This document shows positions 41,347 through 49,597 of a stretch of 53,734 nucleotides of DNA, piece by piece; the first letter of the stretch is position 1; each line of letters starts with the position of its first letter. The stretch comes from Archangium sp. (lineage in GTDB: Bacteria; Myxococcota; Myxococcia; Myxococcales; Myxococcaceae). The notes below the pieces were generated by a model. The model saw only the letters and a program-made list of their open reading frames with translations. It searched no databases and had not been told where the DNA came from. The stretch spans positions 1-53,734 of the forward strand of contig JAUXRX010000060.1 of assembly GCA_030681645.1 (NCBI GenBank), written 5' to 3'. A program made the translations under genes and the position numbers.

Positions 41347-42123
41347 ATGAGTTCGTTTCTGGTGCTCTGGTTGGTGGGCGCGACGCCGGCGGGCGAGTCG
41401 CTCGCGCAGGTGCAGGCGCGCGAGCTCGCGGCCGCGCTCGAGGAAGTGAAGCGCGACCCAGACGGGGGCTGCGTCCGGCTCGAGGAAGCGCTCACGTACT
41501 TCTGGGCGCCGTGGAGCGCGGACGAGCGCGTGCAGTGGCCCCGTGTGTGGCGCACGCCCATTCCGGAGTCGCTGGCCGCCTGGAAGCCCGCGGCTGACGC
41601 CTGCGCCGCCGAGCTGGCCGCGGATGAGTGGGGGTTGAGCAACTTGATCCACTCGGGGCTGTTGCGGAGCGAGGAGCTCCACGCCCGATCCCTGGCCCTC
41701 GCGCTCGAGCGCAAGGTCGTGGCCGTGAGCGAGGACGGAGGCGTCGAGTATTCCCCTCCCCAGAGCCTCTCCCGCTCCCTCGAGCGGGCCCATGACCCGG
41801 CCACGGCGCCAGTGACCCGCCTCACGGGCAAGTTCGACCCCGAGCTGGCGCGCAAGGTCATCCGCCAGAATCGGAACGTCGTGATGTGGTGTTACCAGCG
41901 CTCCGCAGACCCGCACCTCTCCGGCGAGCTCTGGGTGCGCTTCACGCTCGTTCCGGGGCGCGACACCGCCAGCGTCGCCCTGGAGAAGACGACGGTCGGG
42001 AACTCACGCGTCGAGGCCTGCGTGCTGACGCGCGCGGCTCGCTGGCACTGGCCCCGGCCGAAGAAGGGCGAGGTCGTCTTCACCTTCCCGTACCAGTTCG
42101 AGCCCGGGCGCGACGCGGAGTGA
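41347..42123 (+). CDS. AgmX/PglI C-terminal domain protein
   Basis: The 258-aa protein has a short hydrophobic start (FLVLWLVGATPAG), an alpha-helical middle and a C-terminal domain of about 85 aa. That domain reads IRQNRNVVMWCYQRSADPHL, GELWVRFTLVP and CVLTRAARWHWPRPKKGEVV. It matches the TonB-like domain found at the C termini of myxobacterial AgmX/PglI gliding-associated proteins. Such domains probably act in the periplasm as interaction or energy-transducing modules. No membrane anchor beyond the signal is seen. Confidence 0.75.
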   Translation: MSSFLVLWLVGATPAGESLAQVQARELAAALEEVKRDPDGGCVRLEEALTYFWAPWSADERVQWPRVWRTPIPESLAAWKPAADACAAELAADEWGLSNLIHSGLLRSEELHARSLALALERKVVAVSEDGGVEYSPPQSLSRSLERAHDPATAPVTRLTGKFDPELARKVIRQNRNVVMWCYQRSADPHLSGELWVRFTLVPGRDTASVALEKTTVGNSRVEACVLTRAARWHWPRPKKGEVVFTFPYQFEPGRDAE

Positions 42124-42135
42124 CGGGACGCCGCC

Positions 42136-42651
42136 TCAGGCGCTCAAGAACCTGAGCACCGCGTCGAGGGTGTTCCCCAGTTCCTTCGGTGCGCGCGCCG
42201 CGCCGCTCTTGAGGCACGAGCGGCACACCAGCCCGCTGGCCGTGATGTTTCCCTGCTCGTAGGGGAAGCGGGCTTCGCAGCCCGCGCACAGAAAGCCGAG
42301 CTCAGGTGACTTCTGGCTCGCGTCAGGCGGCCGCGGCAGGTGCTGGTCGGCGAGGGCCGCGACGGTCGGGCCATCGAGCCAGGTGCCCTGACAGGCATTG
42401 CAGCGCGCGGCGGCGAACTGTCCGCCGACCGCCGGGTCGCGAGCTGGATCCGAGCACGAGGGACAGAAGTACTCGAACCCCGGCCCGGCAGGGAGCGCGC
42501 GATGGGTGGCCGTCAGCTCGAGCTCACCGGCGTCGAACCAGAGGCCTCCACACTCGCCGCAACGATCGAGTTCGAGTTCCCTTCCGGCGGGGGTCGAGCT
42601 GATCAGCCGCTGCATCGGGGTGCGGTGGGTCGGGCAGGTCCGGGCGCGCAT
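42136..42651 (-). CDS. zf-TFIIB-type zinc-ribbon protein
   Basis: The 171-aa protein begins at the ATG at 42651; the GTG at 42660 is less likely. A TAGCGT hexamer ends 7 nt upstream of that ATG. It carries three zinc-ribbon-like units: TCPTHRTPM with DRCGECGGLWFDAGELEL (the TFIIB-type signature), YFCPSCSD with ARCNACQGTWLDG, and FLCAGCEARFPYEQG with LVCRSCLKSG. It probably binds zinc and nucleic acid or protein in the cytoplasm. Function is unknown. Confidence 0.8.
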   Translation of the reverse strand: MRARTCPTHRTPMQRLISSTPAGRELELDRCGECGGLWFDAGELELTATHRALPAGPGFEYFCPSCSDPARDPAVGGQFAAARCNACQGTWLDGPTVAALADQHLPRPPDASQKSPELGFLCAGCEARFPYEQGNITASGLVCRSCLKSGAARAPKELGNTLDAVLRFLSA

Positions 42652-42698
42652 GGTGAGCACGCTACCAGGGTGATTGCCCCGACGTGGTCGACAGCGAA

Positions 42699-43142
42699 CT
42701 ACGCGGGCAGCCTCTCTGCGAGCCAGCGCATCACGTCCATCGCGGAGATCACCCCCAGCAGGTGACCGTCCGGCGTGGTGACAGGCAGCCGATCGAGGCC
42801 GTGCCGTGACATCAGCCTGGCCACCTCCGCGACGCTCGCGCCCTGAGCCACCGTCACGGCGTCGGTGACCATCGCGTCCTCGATCTCCAGCTCCTTGACC
42901 TCCCGGAGCCGGGCCAGGGTGGAGAGGAAGACGACGCCCACCAGCACCCCGTTGTCATCGACCACGGGCGCCGAGCTCAGCCCCGCCGCATCGAGGAGGC
43001 TCAGCCCCCTGGAGGCCTCGAGCTCGGCGTCCAGGCACCTGGGCGAATCGCTGACCAGGCCACACAGCTCGGTCGAGTGCCCATTCTTCCGCCGCCCGGC
43101 TTTCACCCAGTCTTCGATCTGCGCGGCAGCAGTTGATTGCAT
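42699..43142 (-). CDS. CBS-domain protein
   Basis: The 147-aa protein contains a tandem CBS pair (about 25-85 and 90-147): SAPVVDDNGVLVGVVFLSTL, then AMVTDAVTVAQGASVAEVAR, RLPVTTPDGHLLGVISAMDV. Such pairs bind adenine nucleotides and regulate partners. No effector domain is fused. The gene stands alone between the zinc-ribbon gene and the M16 peptidase. Confidence 0.9.
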   Translation of the reverse strand: MQSTAAAQIEDWVKAGRRKNGHSTELCGLVSDSPRCLDAELEASRGLSLLDAAGLSSAPVVDDNGVLVGVVFLSTLARLREVKELEIEDAMVTDAVTVAQGASVAEVARLMSRHGLDRLPVTTPDGHLLGVISAMDVMRWLAERLPA

Positions 43143-43247
43143 GGGGACACCTCGGACGCTGTGCCCATCAACCTCCTCTTCCGGGAGGAAGTCACCGGGG
43201 CGGCCGCTGATAGCGGGAAATAGTGCCCCGACAGAATTCCGGTGCGA

Positions 43248-45944
43248 CTACTTCTTCCGTGCCTGCAGCACGCGCTCGATGCTCCGCCGGTCGCCTTCGA
43301 GCTCGAGCACCAGCGTGTCGGTACACGCAGCCCACGCCTCGTCCACCCACTTGAGCGGGACGGTGGCGAGCAGGCGGGACATCACCACCGCCCGCTCGTA
43401 CGGAGCCCCGTGCACCAACTCCACCGCCAGGCGCGTGGTGACGGCTTCCGAGGTGCCGCCGCTGCTGATGGAGTCCCGCGCCACGCGCCAGCGCGCCAGG
43501 TCGACCTGCTGCTCGTCCCACACGGCGCCGTCGAGCGCGTCGAGCCGCTCGAGGAACTGGGCCAGGGCCTGCTGCCCCCCGCGCGGATCCAGCCTGGTGT
43601 TGAACGCGAGCAGGTTGTCCTCGGTGCGCAGGTCGGACACGTCGACCCAGACGCCAGAAGCCAGGCCCAACGTGTCGCGCAGCTCGTGCTCGAAGGTCTG
43701 CTCGAGCGCCGCGCCGAGCAGCCGGTGCGCGCCGCGGCTCTCCACGGTCGGCGCCGGCGGCAACCGGCACACGAAGCGCACCCGCGTCAGCGTCGACGAC
43801 TTGCCCTCGAGCACGATGGGCGCCGCGGCCCGAACCGGAGGCGCGCCCAGGTCCCGTAGCGCCCGCGCCCTCGCCCTCGCCTTGCGCGGCTGCCAGTCGG
43901 TGAAGAGCTCCCGCACGATGGCCTCGGTCGCGTCGAGGTCGAGATCGCCGTCGACGGTGAGCACCGCCCCGTTCGGCCGGAAGGCCAGCTCGAAGAAGTC
44001 GAGGAAGTCGCTCTCGGGCAGCTCCTTCACCTCGGCCACCTTGACCGGGAGCAGCGCGCTGCCCTCGGGCAGTACGGTCCGCTTCAGCTCCGAGGTGGGC
44101 AGCACCTGGTTCCAGTGCCCCTCCCACTCCGCCTGCGCGGCTTCATCGATGAACTCGTCGGCCCACTGCTCCAGCACGCGCGCCCCGCCCCAGATGACCC
44201 GGGGCGTGGTGTTGTGACCGATGACGTCGAGCATCACCGGCAGCTCCCACGAGGCCGAGCTGAGCTCGATCACCGTCTCATCGGCGTTCACGCTCACGCG
44301 CGGCCGCCCGAACCGGGCGGGAGGTGGTCTGCGGCGCGGCCACCACTGAATCACCGAGCCCGCAAGCGCGCTCACCGCCCGGCTGGTGCTGCGGGCACCC
44401 GCGGGCAGCGCCAGCTTCACCACCGCCACCGGCACCGGGCCGCGTCTGGAGAGCACCACCTGCAGCCCGTTGGGCAGGGTGAAGTGTCGCGCCGCCGGCA
44501 ACGAGAGCGGCAGCGTGGCGCTCTCCAGCATCTGGCGGGTGACCACCAGCTGGCGGGGCTTGCTCGTCTGCGCAGGCGGGAGCGGTGGCGAGGTGTTGGT
44601 CTCGAGCATCGGGACCACGTCGATCTCCCGCGCCCTCTCCCAGGTGAGCACCCGCTCGTCGAGCTCCTCGAGCGCGGCGAAGTTGGCCTGGCTGCCCCAG
44701 TACTGCTCGGCCCTGGTGCTCCCGGTGGCGAAGATGAGGCGCGCCCGGTTCTGGGCGTGCGTCAGCAGGTGCTGCTCCTCGCGCAGCCGCTCCATGGTGA
44801 GCGAGCGCAGGTTGACTCGCCAGAAGTGCCCCAGCCCGGTCTCGCGGAACGCCTTGCGCACCGCAGCCAGGTTCGCGGTCGAGTCGACCTCGGCGAACAC
44901 CACCACCACCGAGGTGCGCACGCCCAGCAGGTAGTCGGCGGCGATGCGCGTCACCCCCAGGTCCTTCCCCACGTCTCGAAAGCGCCACGCGAGCACGCCC
45001 GCCAGGCGCGGCACCGCCATGCCTCCGGGCTGCGTCGTACCCGGCACCGCCCAGGCAAACATGACCTGCCGTTGGAGCACCGGCCCCTCGACGACAGGCG
45101 GGAACTCGCCTTGCGGCGGAGGCGGAGGCACCGAGAGCCCGCCGCGCGTGATGCCCACGCCGGGGTCTTCGACCACCAGCTGCAGCGGCTGCTGGATGCC
45201 CCCGGCACCGGCGGCCAACCACGCAGGGGGAAACGCAGCGCGCACCAGCGCGTCGATGGACGCGGGCTCGAGATCGCCCACCAGCATCACCGTGAGCGCG
45301 CGGGGGCGATAGCGGGCCGCGATGAAGGCCTCGAGGTCTGCGCGGGTGATGGAGGACAGGCTGGTCTCGGTACCGATGGAAGATTCCTGGCGGCCGCCCA
45401 GGGTGGCCTGGCGCACGGCCGCGGCCAGGTCCCCGCCGCCATGCGGGTCGCGCAGCAGCCGCTCGCTGCGCACGATCGACCGCTCCAGCTCGAGCGCAGC
45501 GTCGTCGACGTCCATCAGCGGGTTGACCACCAGGGACGCGAGCAGTGACAACGCCGGGCCGGCGCGATCGCCCGAGGTGATGCCCGAATAGACCGTGTCG
45601 TTGAGCGTGGACACGCTCTCTTCCATGCCGGCCGAAGAGACCCCGGCGAACTCGAGCTCTTCCGCGGCCGTCAGGCGGTGCGAGGGCCTGGAGCGATACG
45701 CGACGTGCTCCAACAGGTGGGCGAGGCCCGCGCGGCCCGGCGGATCATTCGAGGCTCCGGCGCCCACCAGCAGCGCCATCGCGAGGCGCTGCGAGCCCGG
45801 GTGTTGCTCGAACACCACGCGCAGGCCGCTCGGGTATTGCAGGGTGGTGCTGGGCGCCGCTCCCATCTTCTCCGGCAGCGGCGCGTGGTGAACCTGGCAG
45901 CCCAACAGGACGAGTACCGGCGTGGTGATCAGCAGCCTGAACAT
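43248..45944 (-). CDS. M16-family metallopeptidase, lipoprotein
   Basis: The 898-aa protein has a signal and lipobox (LLITTPVLVLLGC). The first M16 domain contains the inverted zinc motif HLLEH (H76, E79, H80) and the downstream Glu ligand (E154 or E161 in LELERSIVRSE). Three further M16-type domains follow, and the second half (ARHFTLPNGLQVVLSRRGP) lacks an active HxxEH. The layout resembles pitrilysin-like or ZMPP peptidases that degrade short peptides in the periplasm. The lipid anchor places it at the outer or inner membrane. Confidence 0.9.
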   Translation of the reverse strand: MFRLLITTPVLVLLGCQVHHAPLPEKMGAAPSTTLQYPSGLRVVFEQHPGSQRLAMALLVGAGASNDPPGRAGLAHLLEHVAYRSRPSHRLTAAEELEFAGVSSAGMEESVSTLNDTVYSGITSGDRAGPALSLLASLVVNPLMDVDDAALELERSIVRSERLLRDPHGGGDLAAAVRQATLGGRQESSIGTETSLSSITRADLEAFIAARYRPRALTVMLVGDLEPASIDALVRAAFPPAWLAAGAGGIQQPLQLVVEDPGVGITRGGLSVPPPPPQGEFPPVVEGPVLQRQVMFAWAVPGTTQPGGMAVPRLAGVLAWRFRDVGKDLGVTRIAADYLLGVRTSVVVVFAEVDSTANLAAVRKAFRETGLGHFWRVNLRSLTMERLREEQHLLTHAQNRARLIFATGSTRAEQYWGSQANFAALEELDERVLTWERAREIDVVPMLETNTSPPLPPAQTSKPRQLVVTRQMLESATLPLSLPAARHFTLPNGLQVVLSRRGPVPVAVVKLALPAGARSTSRAVSALAGSVIQWWPRRRPPPARFGRPRVSVNADETVIELSSASWELPVMLDVIGHNTTPRVIWGGARVLEQWADEFIDEAAQAEWEGHWNQVLPTSELKRTVLPEGSALLPVKVAEVKELPESDFLDFFELAFRPNGAVLTVDGDLDLDATEAIVRELFTDWQPRKARARARALRDLGAPPVRAAAPIVLEGKSSTLTRVRFVCRLPPAPTVESRGAHRLLGAALEQTFEHELRDTLGLASGVWVDVSDLRTEDNLLAFNTRLDPRGGQQALAQFLERLDALDGAVWDEQQVDLARWRVARDSISSGGTSEAVTTRLAVELVHGAPYERAVVMSRLLATVPLKWVDEAWAACTDTLVLELEGDRRSIERVLQARKK

Positions 45945-46046
45945 GGTTGACGCCCCCCAGCGCCCTTCTACCCGCTCTGCCGGCGCCGCTCGTCCCTCTT
46001 CACCACCCCGGGGCCGGGAACAGCGGCGACCTGCGCCGTCCCAGCG

Positions 46047-47363
46047 CTACTCGAGCACCAGCGTCAGCGAGTAGTCGCCGTCGCTGTAGGGCGAGAGCGC
46101 GATGAACAGGTCACCCGCCGCGGGAATGGGGTCACTGAGCGCCGTCCGGGTGGCCCCGGTGTAGGAATAGAGGTTCCAGTCGCCACCGAGGCTGACGCCG
46201 CCCTGGATGACGTCGACGTAGAAGTCGTAGCTCACCCCGGCGGAGGTGGAGATCATGCGCACCCGCTTGCCCACGGCCGAGGCCGGCACGGTGACCTTGA
46301 ACCAGTCCTGGTCGTCCACCGTGCCAGTCAGGAGCGAGCCGGTGAGCAGCGCGGGGATCGCGGCGAAGCTCTGCGCGGTCAGCTCGGTGTCGTTCGGCTC
46401 GGTGTCCGGCGACTCGGGGATCGGCACGCCCGTGACGGTGGTCACGCCCGCGTCGCCCGCGCCGTCGAAGACGGTGACGGTGCCCGTCGCGTTCAGCAGC
46501 AGCAGCGAGTTGCCCACCTGCGACGAGGTGTCCCACCCTGCGTCAGGCGCGAGCACGCCGAGAAGCGCGCCCTCCGACGCTTCCAGCACGGTGCCCGTGG
46601 CGACGTTGGTGAGGTTGTAGACCACGCTCTCGGACGGCGCCGAGAAGGTCAGCATCGCCGGCAGGGCCGGCAGGTCGACGGGGGTGTTCGCGGTGACGCT
46701 CAACGCGTCGGGGAAGCTCAGGTTCACGCCCGGCGCTCCACCGAGCGAGACCGTGCGCGCGCCCGGCGCCGCGTCGAGGTCGACGCCCAGCAACACCTCG
46801 GCGCTGCGCGCCTGCTCCTTTTCCACGCGCACCAGGCTCACGCCCGCGCCGGCGCTGAACACCGCGTTGGCGGGGAAGACGAACATCGGGTCGTTGACGA
46901 GAATGCGCGCCCGCAGCAGCCCGCCCTGGATGCCGGTGCCCGAGAGGGCGAGGCTCGCGTAGGGGAGCACCTCGAAGCCGCTGAAGGTCGAGGTGACCGT
47001 GCCTTCGCGCACGCTGACCTCTCGCGGGCCCGGCACCGCGTTGGGTGCGACGGTGATGGTGGCGAGGATCGCGCTGCTGCTCGCGGCCTTCACGTTGCGC
47101 ACCGTGATCCCCGCGCCGAAGGTCACCACCGACTGATCAGTCCACTTCGTGGCGTAGCCCGAGATGGTCACGTCCGCCGTCAGGCCCACCGCGAGGCTGC
47201 GCGGCGCGACGGCGCTGATGGACACCGGCGCGTCGTAGCCCGGGCCGGCCGGACCCGTGCTGCCAGCAGGGCCGTCAGCACCAGCCGGGCCTGCGGGACC
47301 GATGGGGCCGTTGCAGGCGGCGAGAGCGACGACAGCGGAGACGATGAGCAGGCGACGGATCAT
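46047..47363 (-). CDS. Lipoprotein with collagen-like stub, IPT/TIG and PPC-like domains
   Basis: The signal and lipobox are LLIVSAVVALAAC. A short collagen-like run follows (GPIGPAGPAGADGPAGSTGP). Then come beta-sandwich domains of IPT/TIG type (VSISAVAPRSLAVGLTADVT) and, at the C terminus, a pre-peptidase-like domain (ESPDTEPNDTELTAQSFAAI ... DQDWFKVTVPA). It is a surface-exposed 438-aa protein, possibly adhesive or matrix-associated. No catalytic motif is seen. Confidence 0.8.
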   Translation of the reverse strand: MIRRLLIVSAVVALAACNGPIGPAGPAGADGPAGSTGPAGPGYDAPVSISAVAPRSLAVGLTADVTISGYATKWTDQSVVTFGAGITVRNVKAASSSAILATITVAPNAVPGPREVSVREGTVTSTFSGFEVLPYASLALSGTGIQGGLLRARILVNDPMFVFPANAVFSAGAGVSLVRVEKEQARSAEVLLGVDLDAAPGARTVSLGGAPGVNLSFPDALSVTANTPVDLPALPAMLTFSAPSESVVYNLTNVATGTVLEASEGALLGVLAPDAGWDTSSQVGNSLLLLNATGTVTVFDGAGDAGVTTVTGVPIPESPDTEPNDTELTAQSFAAIPALLTGSLLTGTVDDQDWFKVTVPASAVGKRVRMISTSAGVSYDFYVDVIQGGVSLGGDWNLYSYTGATRTALSDPIPAAGDLFIALSPYSDGDYSLTLVLE

Positions 47364-47406
47364 GCGGCGCCCCCTAGCACGGCCGGGTGGCTGCTGTGTA
47401 GGGAGG

Positions 47407-48120
47407 TCAGCGCATCGCCCTGGCGAGAAAGAGAAACGTCCCTCCCATGGTGACGCTGGAGAGCAGCGAGGCGAAGCGGTTGACGTTCGTCGCCAGGCCC
47501 ACCCGGAAGGGAAACTGCGCCGCGTCGGTGACGATGCCGGCGGACGCCGCGTCCGCGTCCCAGCCGTACGCCTGCAGGTAGAGCACCGAGCCCCGCCAGA
47601 GGAAGATCAGAAAGAACACCGCCCCGAAGCCTCTGAACGCGGGGCCGATGGGCGTGTCGCGCACCTGCACGTGGATCTTCCGCAGCAGGTCCAGGTTGAT
47701 CACCACCAGGAACACCCAGCAGGCGTTCTCCACGATGCGAATGTGGCGCACCACCGTGGCGGTCGGCGTCGGGTTGATGGCGAGGAACACCATCGACGCC
47801 ACCAGCACGCCCGCGGTGAGGGCGTACACTTCCCACTTGGCGCCGCCGCTCTCGAGCGTGCGGGCGAAGACGTAGTACTCCATGAAGCCGTGGGTGATGA
47901 CCAACACCGCGATGGTGCCCACCACCGAGTGCACCGCCATCAGCGCCTGGTTCGATTCCCAGGGGGCCAGCAGGTAGCCTTCCGAGATGAAGACCAGGAA
48001 GAATCCGGTGCTGATGCTCGTCCAGATTCGAGCGCTGCCGACGCTGAAATAGAGACTGATCAGCCCTGCGATGAACCAGAGCCCTACCCGCATCACGTCG
48101 AACACGTCTACTTGCGCCAT
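47407..48120 (-). CDS. Seven-transmembrane protein of unknown function
   Basis: The 237-aa protein has seven predicted helices (about 10-30, 36-52, 60-80, 98-115, 125-146, 162-180, 215-233). A short N terminus precedes them and a conserved-looking HSVVGTIAVLVITHGFMEYY region contains His and Tyr. Some helices carry polar residues suited to ligand or cofactor binding. The Shine-Dalgarno AAGGA lies upstream. It is 19 bp downstream of the cytoplasmic protein gene at 48140-49114, so both are likely one operon. It may be a receptor paired with that protein. Confidence 0.75.
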   Translation of the reverse strand: MAQVDVFDVMRVGLWFIAGLISLYFSVGSARIWTSISTGFFLVFISEGYLLAPWESNQALMAVHSVVGTIAVLVITHGFMEYYVFARTLESGGAKWEVYALTAGVLVASMVFLAINPTPTATVVRHIRIVENACWVFLVVINLDLLRKIHVQVRDTPIGPAFRGFGAVFFLIFLWRGSVLYLQAYGWDADAASAGIVTDAAQFPFRVGLATNVNRFASLLSSVTMGGTFLFLARAMR

Positions 48121-48139
48121 GCGTCGTTCCTTCAGGTGA

Positions 48140-49114
48140 TCAGCCGAGCTCCGCCCGGGTCGCGCCGAGTTGCTGGGTCACCGCGGCCTTCAACCGCTCG
48201 ACCATCTCCCGGACCTTGGAAGCGCCCGCCACGAGGCGCGCGCCCTTCTCGATGCCCGCCAGCAACGTCACCACCTGGTCGGGCTTCATCAGGCAGGCGC
48301 GGCCACCCTGCGCCGCGAGTTCCTTGTTCACCAGGTTCTTGCCCAACGGGCCCACGCACTCGGCGGCGATGCTCTGGAGCGAGGCTTCGAGCGAAGCGAG
48401 GCTCGACTCGAGCTGCAGCCGCTCGGCCGCCAGCGCCTTCTGGTGCAGCGCGTCGGACTGGGCCTGGTTCGCGCGCACGCTCGCGTCCCACACCTTCTGC
48501 AGGTTCACCATCTCGAGGATGTCGTAGGCCTGCAGCTGTTCCGCCGACCGGGTGGACAGCACGTCCATCTTCGCGCCGGGGAGAGTGGCGATCTTCTGCG
48601 ACTCGGTGGCGGTGGTCTCGATGGTCTCGGCGCCGTCGTGGAAGAAGCCGAACCCCACCCCGTCCTTGTAGAAGATGAGCGAGGTGCGGGTGCCGGCGTA
48701 GACGCGCACGCAGCCGTTGAGCCGCTCGGCCTTGATCTTCGCCGTGAGCGCCTTCGGGTCCACCAGCTTCATCTCGCGGGCGCGCACCTCGTAGTTCCCG
48801 TGCAGCAGCCCGTGGAGCGACATGGTGAGATCGGGCGAGAGCCGGTAGACGTCGATGCTCCCGTCCTCGCTGGCCACCCGGCCACACAGCTCGGTGAGGG
48901 CGTCGAGCCCTGAGACACGCACGGTGCCCCGCTCGACCAGCACCGAGATCAGCTTGCCCGACTCGAAGAGCAGCACCACCAGCGAAGCGGCAAAGGTGTA
49001 GCGCGCGTAGCCGGTGAAGCCCGAGCGCGCGAGGCGCCCGAGGAACTCAGGGACCGAATCTCGCGAGGCCGGCAAGCCCGTCGCGACCGGCACGCCTTTC
49101 GGGAGAAAGAGCAT
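48140..49114 (-). CDS. Cytoplasmic protein with two DUF4388-like sensory repeats
   Basis: The 324-aa protein starts at the ATG at 49114. It has two similar beta-rich modules. One contains RSGFTGYARYTFAASLVVLL and FESGKLISVLVERG; the other contains AERLNGCVRVYAGTRTSLIF and YKDGVGFGFFHDGAETIE. The pattern resembles DUF4388, a ligand-binding or regulatory domain common in Myxococcota, but this is by eye. A C-terminal helical region (about 210-324) with a coiled coil follows. It is transcribed just upstream of a 7-TM protein. Confidence 0.65.
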   Translation of the reverse strand: MLFLPKGVPVATGLPASRDSVPEFLGRLARSGFTGYARYTFAASLVVLLFESGKLISVLVERGTVRVSGLDALTELCGRVASEDGSIDVYRLSPDLTMSLHGLLHGNYEVRAREMKLVDPKALTAKIKAERLNGCVRVYAGTRTSLIFYKDGVGFGFFHDGAETIETTATESQKIATLPGAKMDVLSTRSAEQLQAYDILEMVNLQKVWDASVRANQAQSDALHQKALAAERLQLESSLASLEASLQSIAAECVGPLGKNLVNKELAAQGGRACLMKPDQVVTLLAGIEKGARLVAGASKVREMVERLKAAVTQQLGATRAELG

Positions 49115-49121
49115 CCCTGCC

Positions 49122-49127
49122 CGTATA
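49122..49127 (-). promoter_or_regulatory. TATACG, candidate leaderless -10 element
   Basis: On the minus strand TATACG (or TTATAC) ends 7-8 nt before the ATG at 49114. It would start transcription near the start codon of the sensory-repeat gene. Confidence 0.3.
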
Positions 49128-49243
49128 ACGGAGGGCTCGAAGCGCTCTCCGGGAATGCGCGAGCGCGCCACGCCTCTGGGTGATGGCGCCAATGCCGTCG
49201 ACTGTCGGGGCTGCGCCCCGGGTTGATCCGCGTCAAGCCCGGG

Positions 49244-49408
49244 TCAGGCGTCCTTCCAGTCCACGGAGATCTTCTCGTCGGGCATCTTGCGACGCGCCAG
49301 CTCGGCGAAGGTCTTCAGCTCTTCCTTGCAGCAGTCGATGGTCTTCGCCTGCTCGATGCGCTTGAGCAGGTCGCCGACGAACTCCTTGATGGTGATCTCA
49401 CGCTTCAT
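49244..49408 (-). CDS. Small acidic/basic helical protein (54 aa)
   Basis: A strong Shine-Dalgarno (GGAGGAGTC) ends 3 nt before the ATG at 49408. The 54 residues are helical and charged: MKREITIKEFVGDLLKRIEQ at the start, then a CC pair, then FAELARRKMPDEKISVDWKD. No family is recognised. The ribosome-binding site and codon use argue for a real gene. It may be a small regulator. It stands between the sensory-repeat gene and the Gly-rich lipoprotein. Confidence 0.65.
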   Translation of the reverse strand: MKREITIKEFVGDLLKRIEQAKTIDCCKEELKTFAELARRKMPDEKISVDWKDA

Positions 49409-49597
49409 GATGACTCCTCCGGGTCAGGTCCCATCACTGCGCATGCCAGCGGCGGCGAACCGGGCTGCCTTCAAGCGTTCACGGCGGTTCCCACCGAAGC
49501 GGGGGTCTGGGGCGGCGCAGGGCTCGTCTCCTCGAGCAGGCCGGGGCGCATGGTTTGCACGGGTGCGGTCTTGTGTGGCTCAGGTCGATGATGCTTG

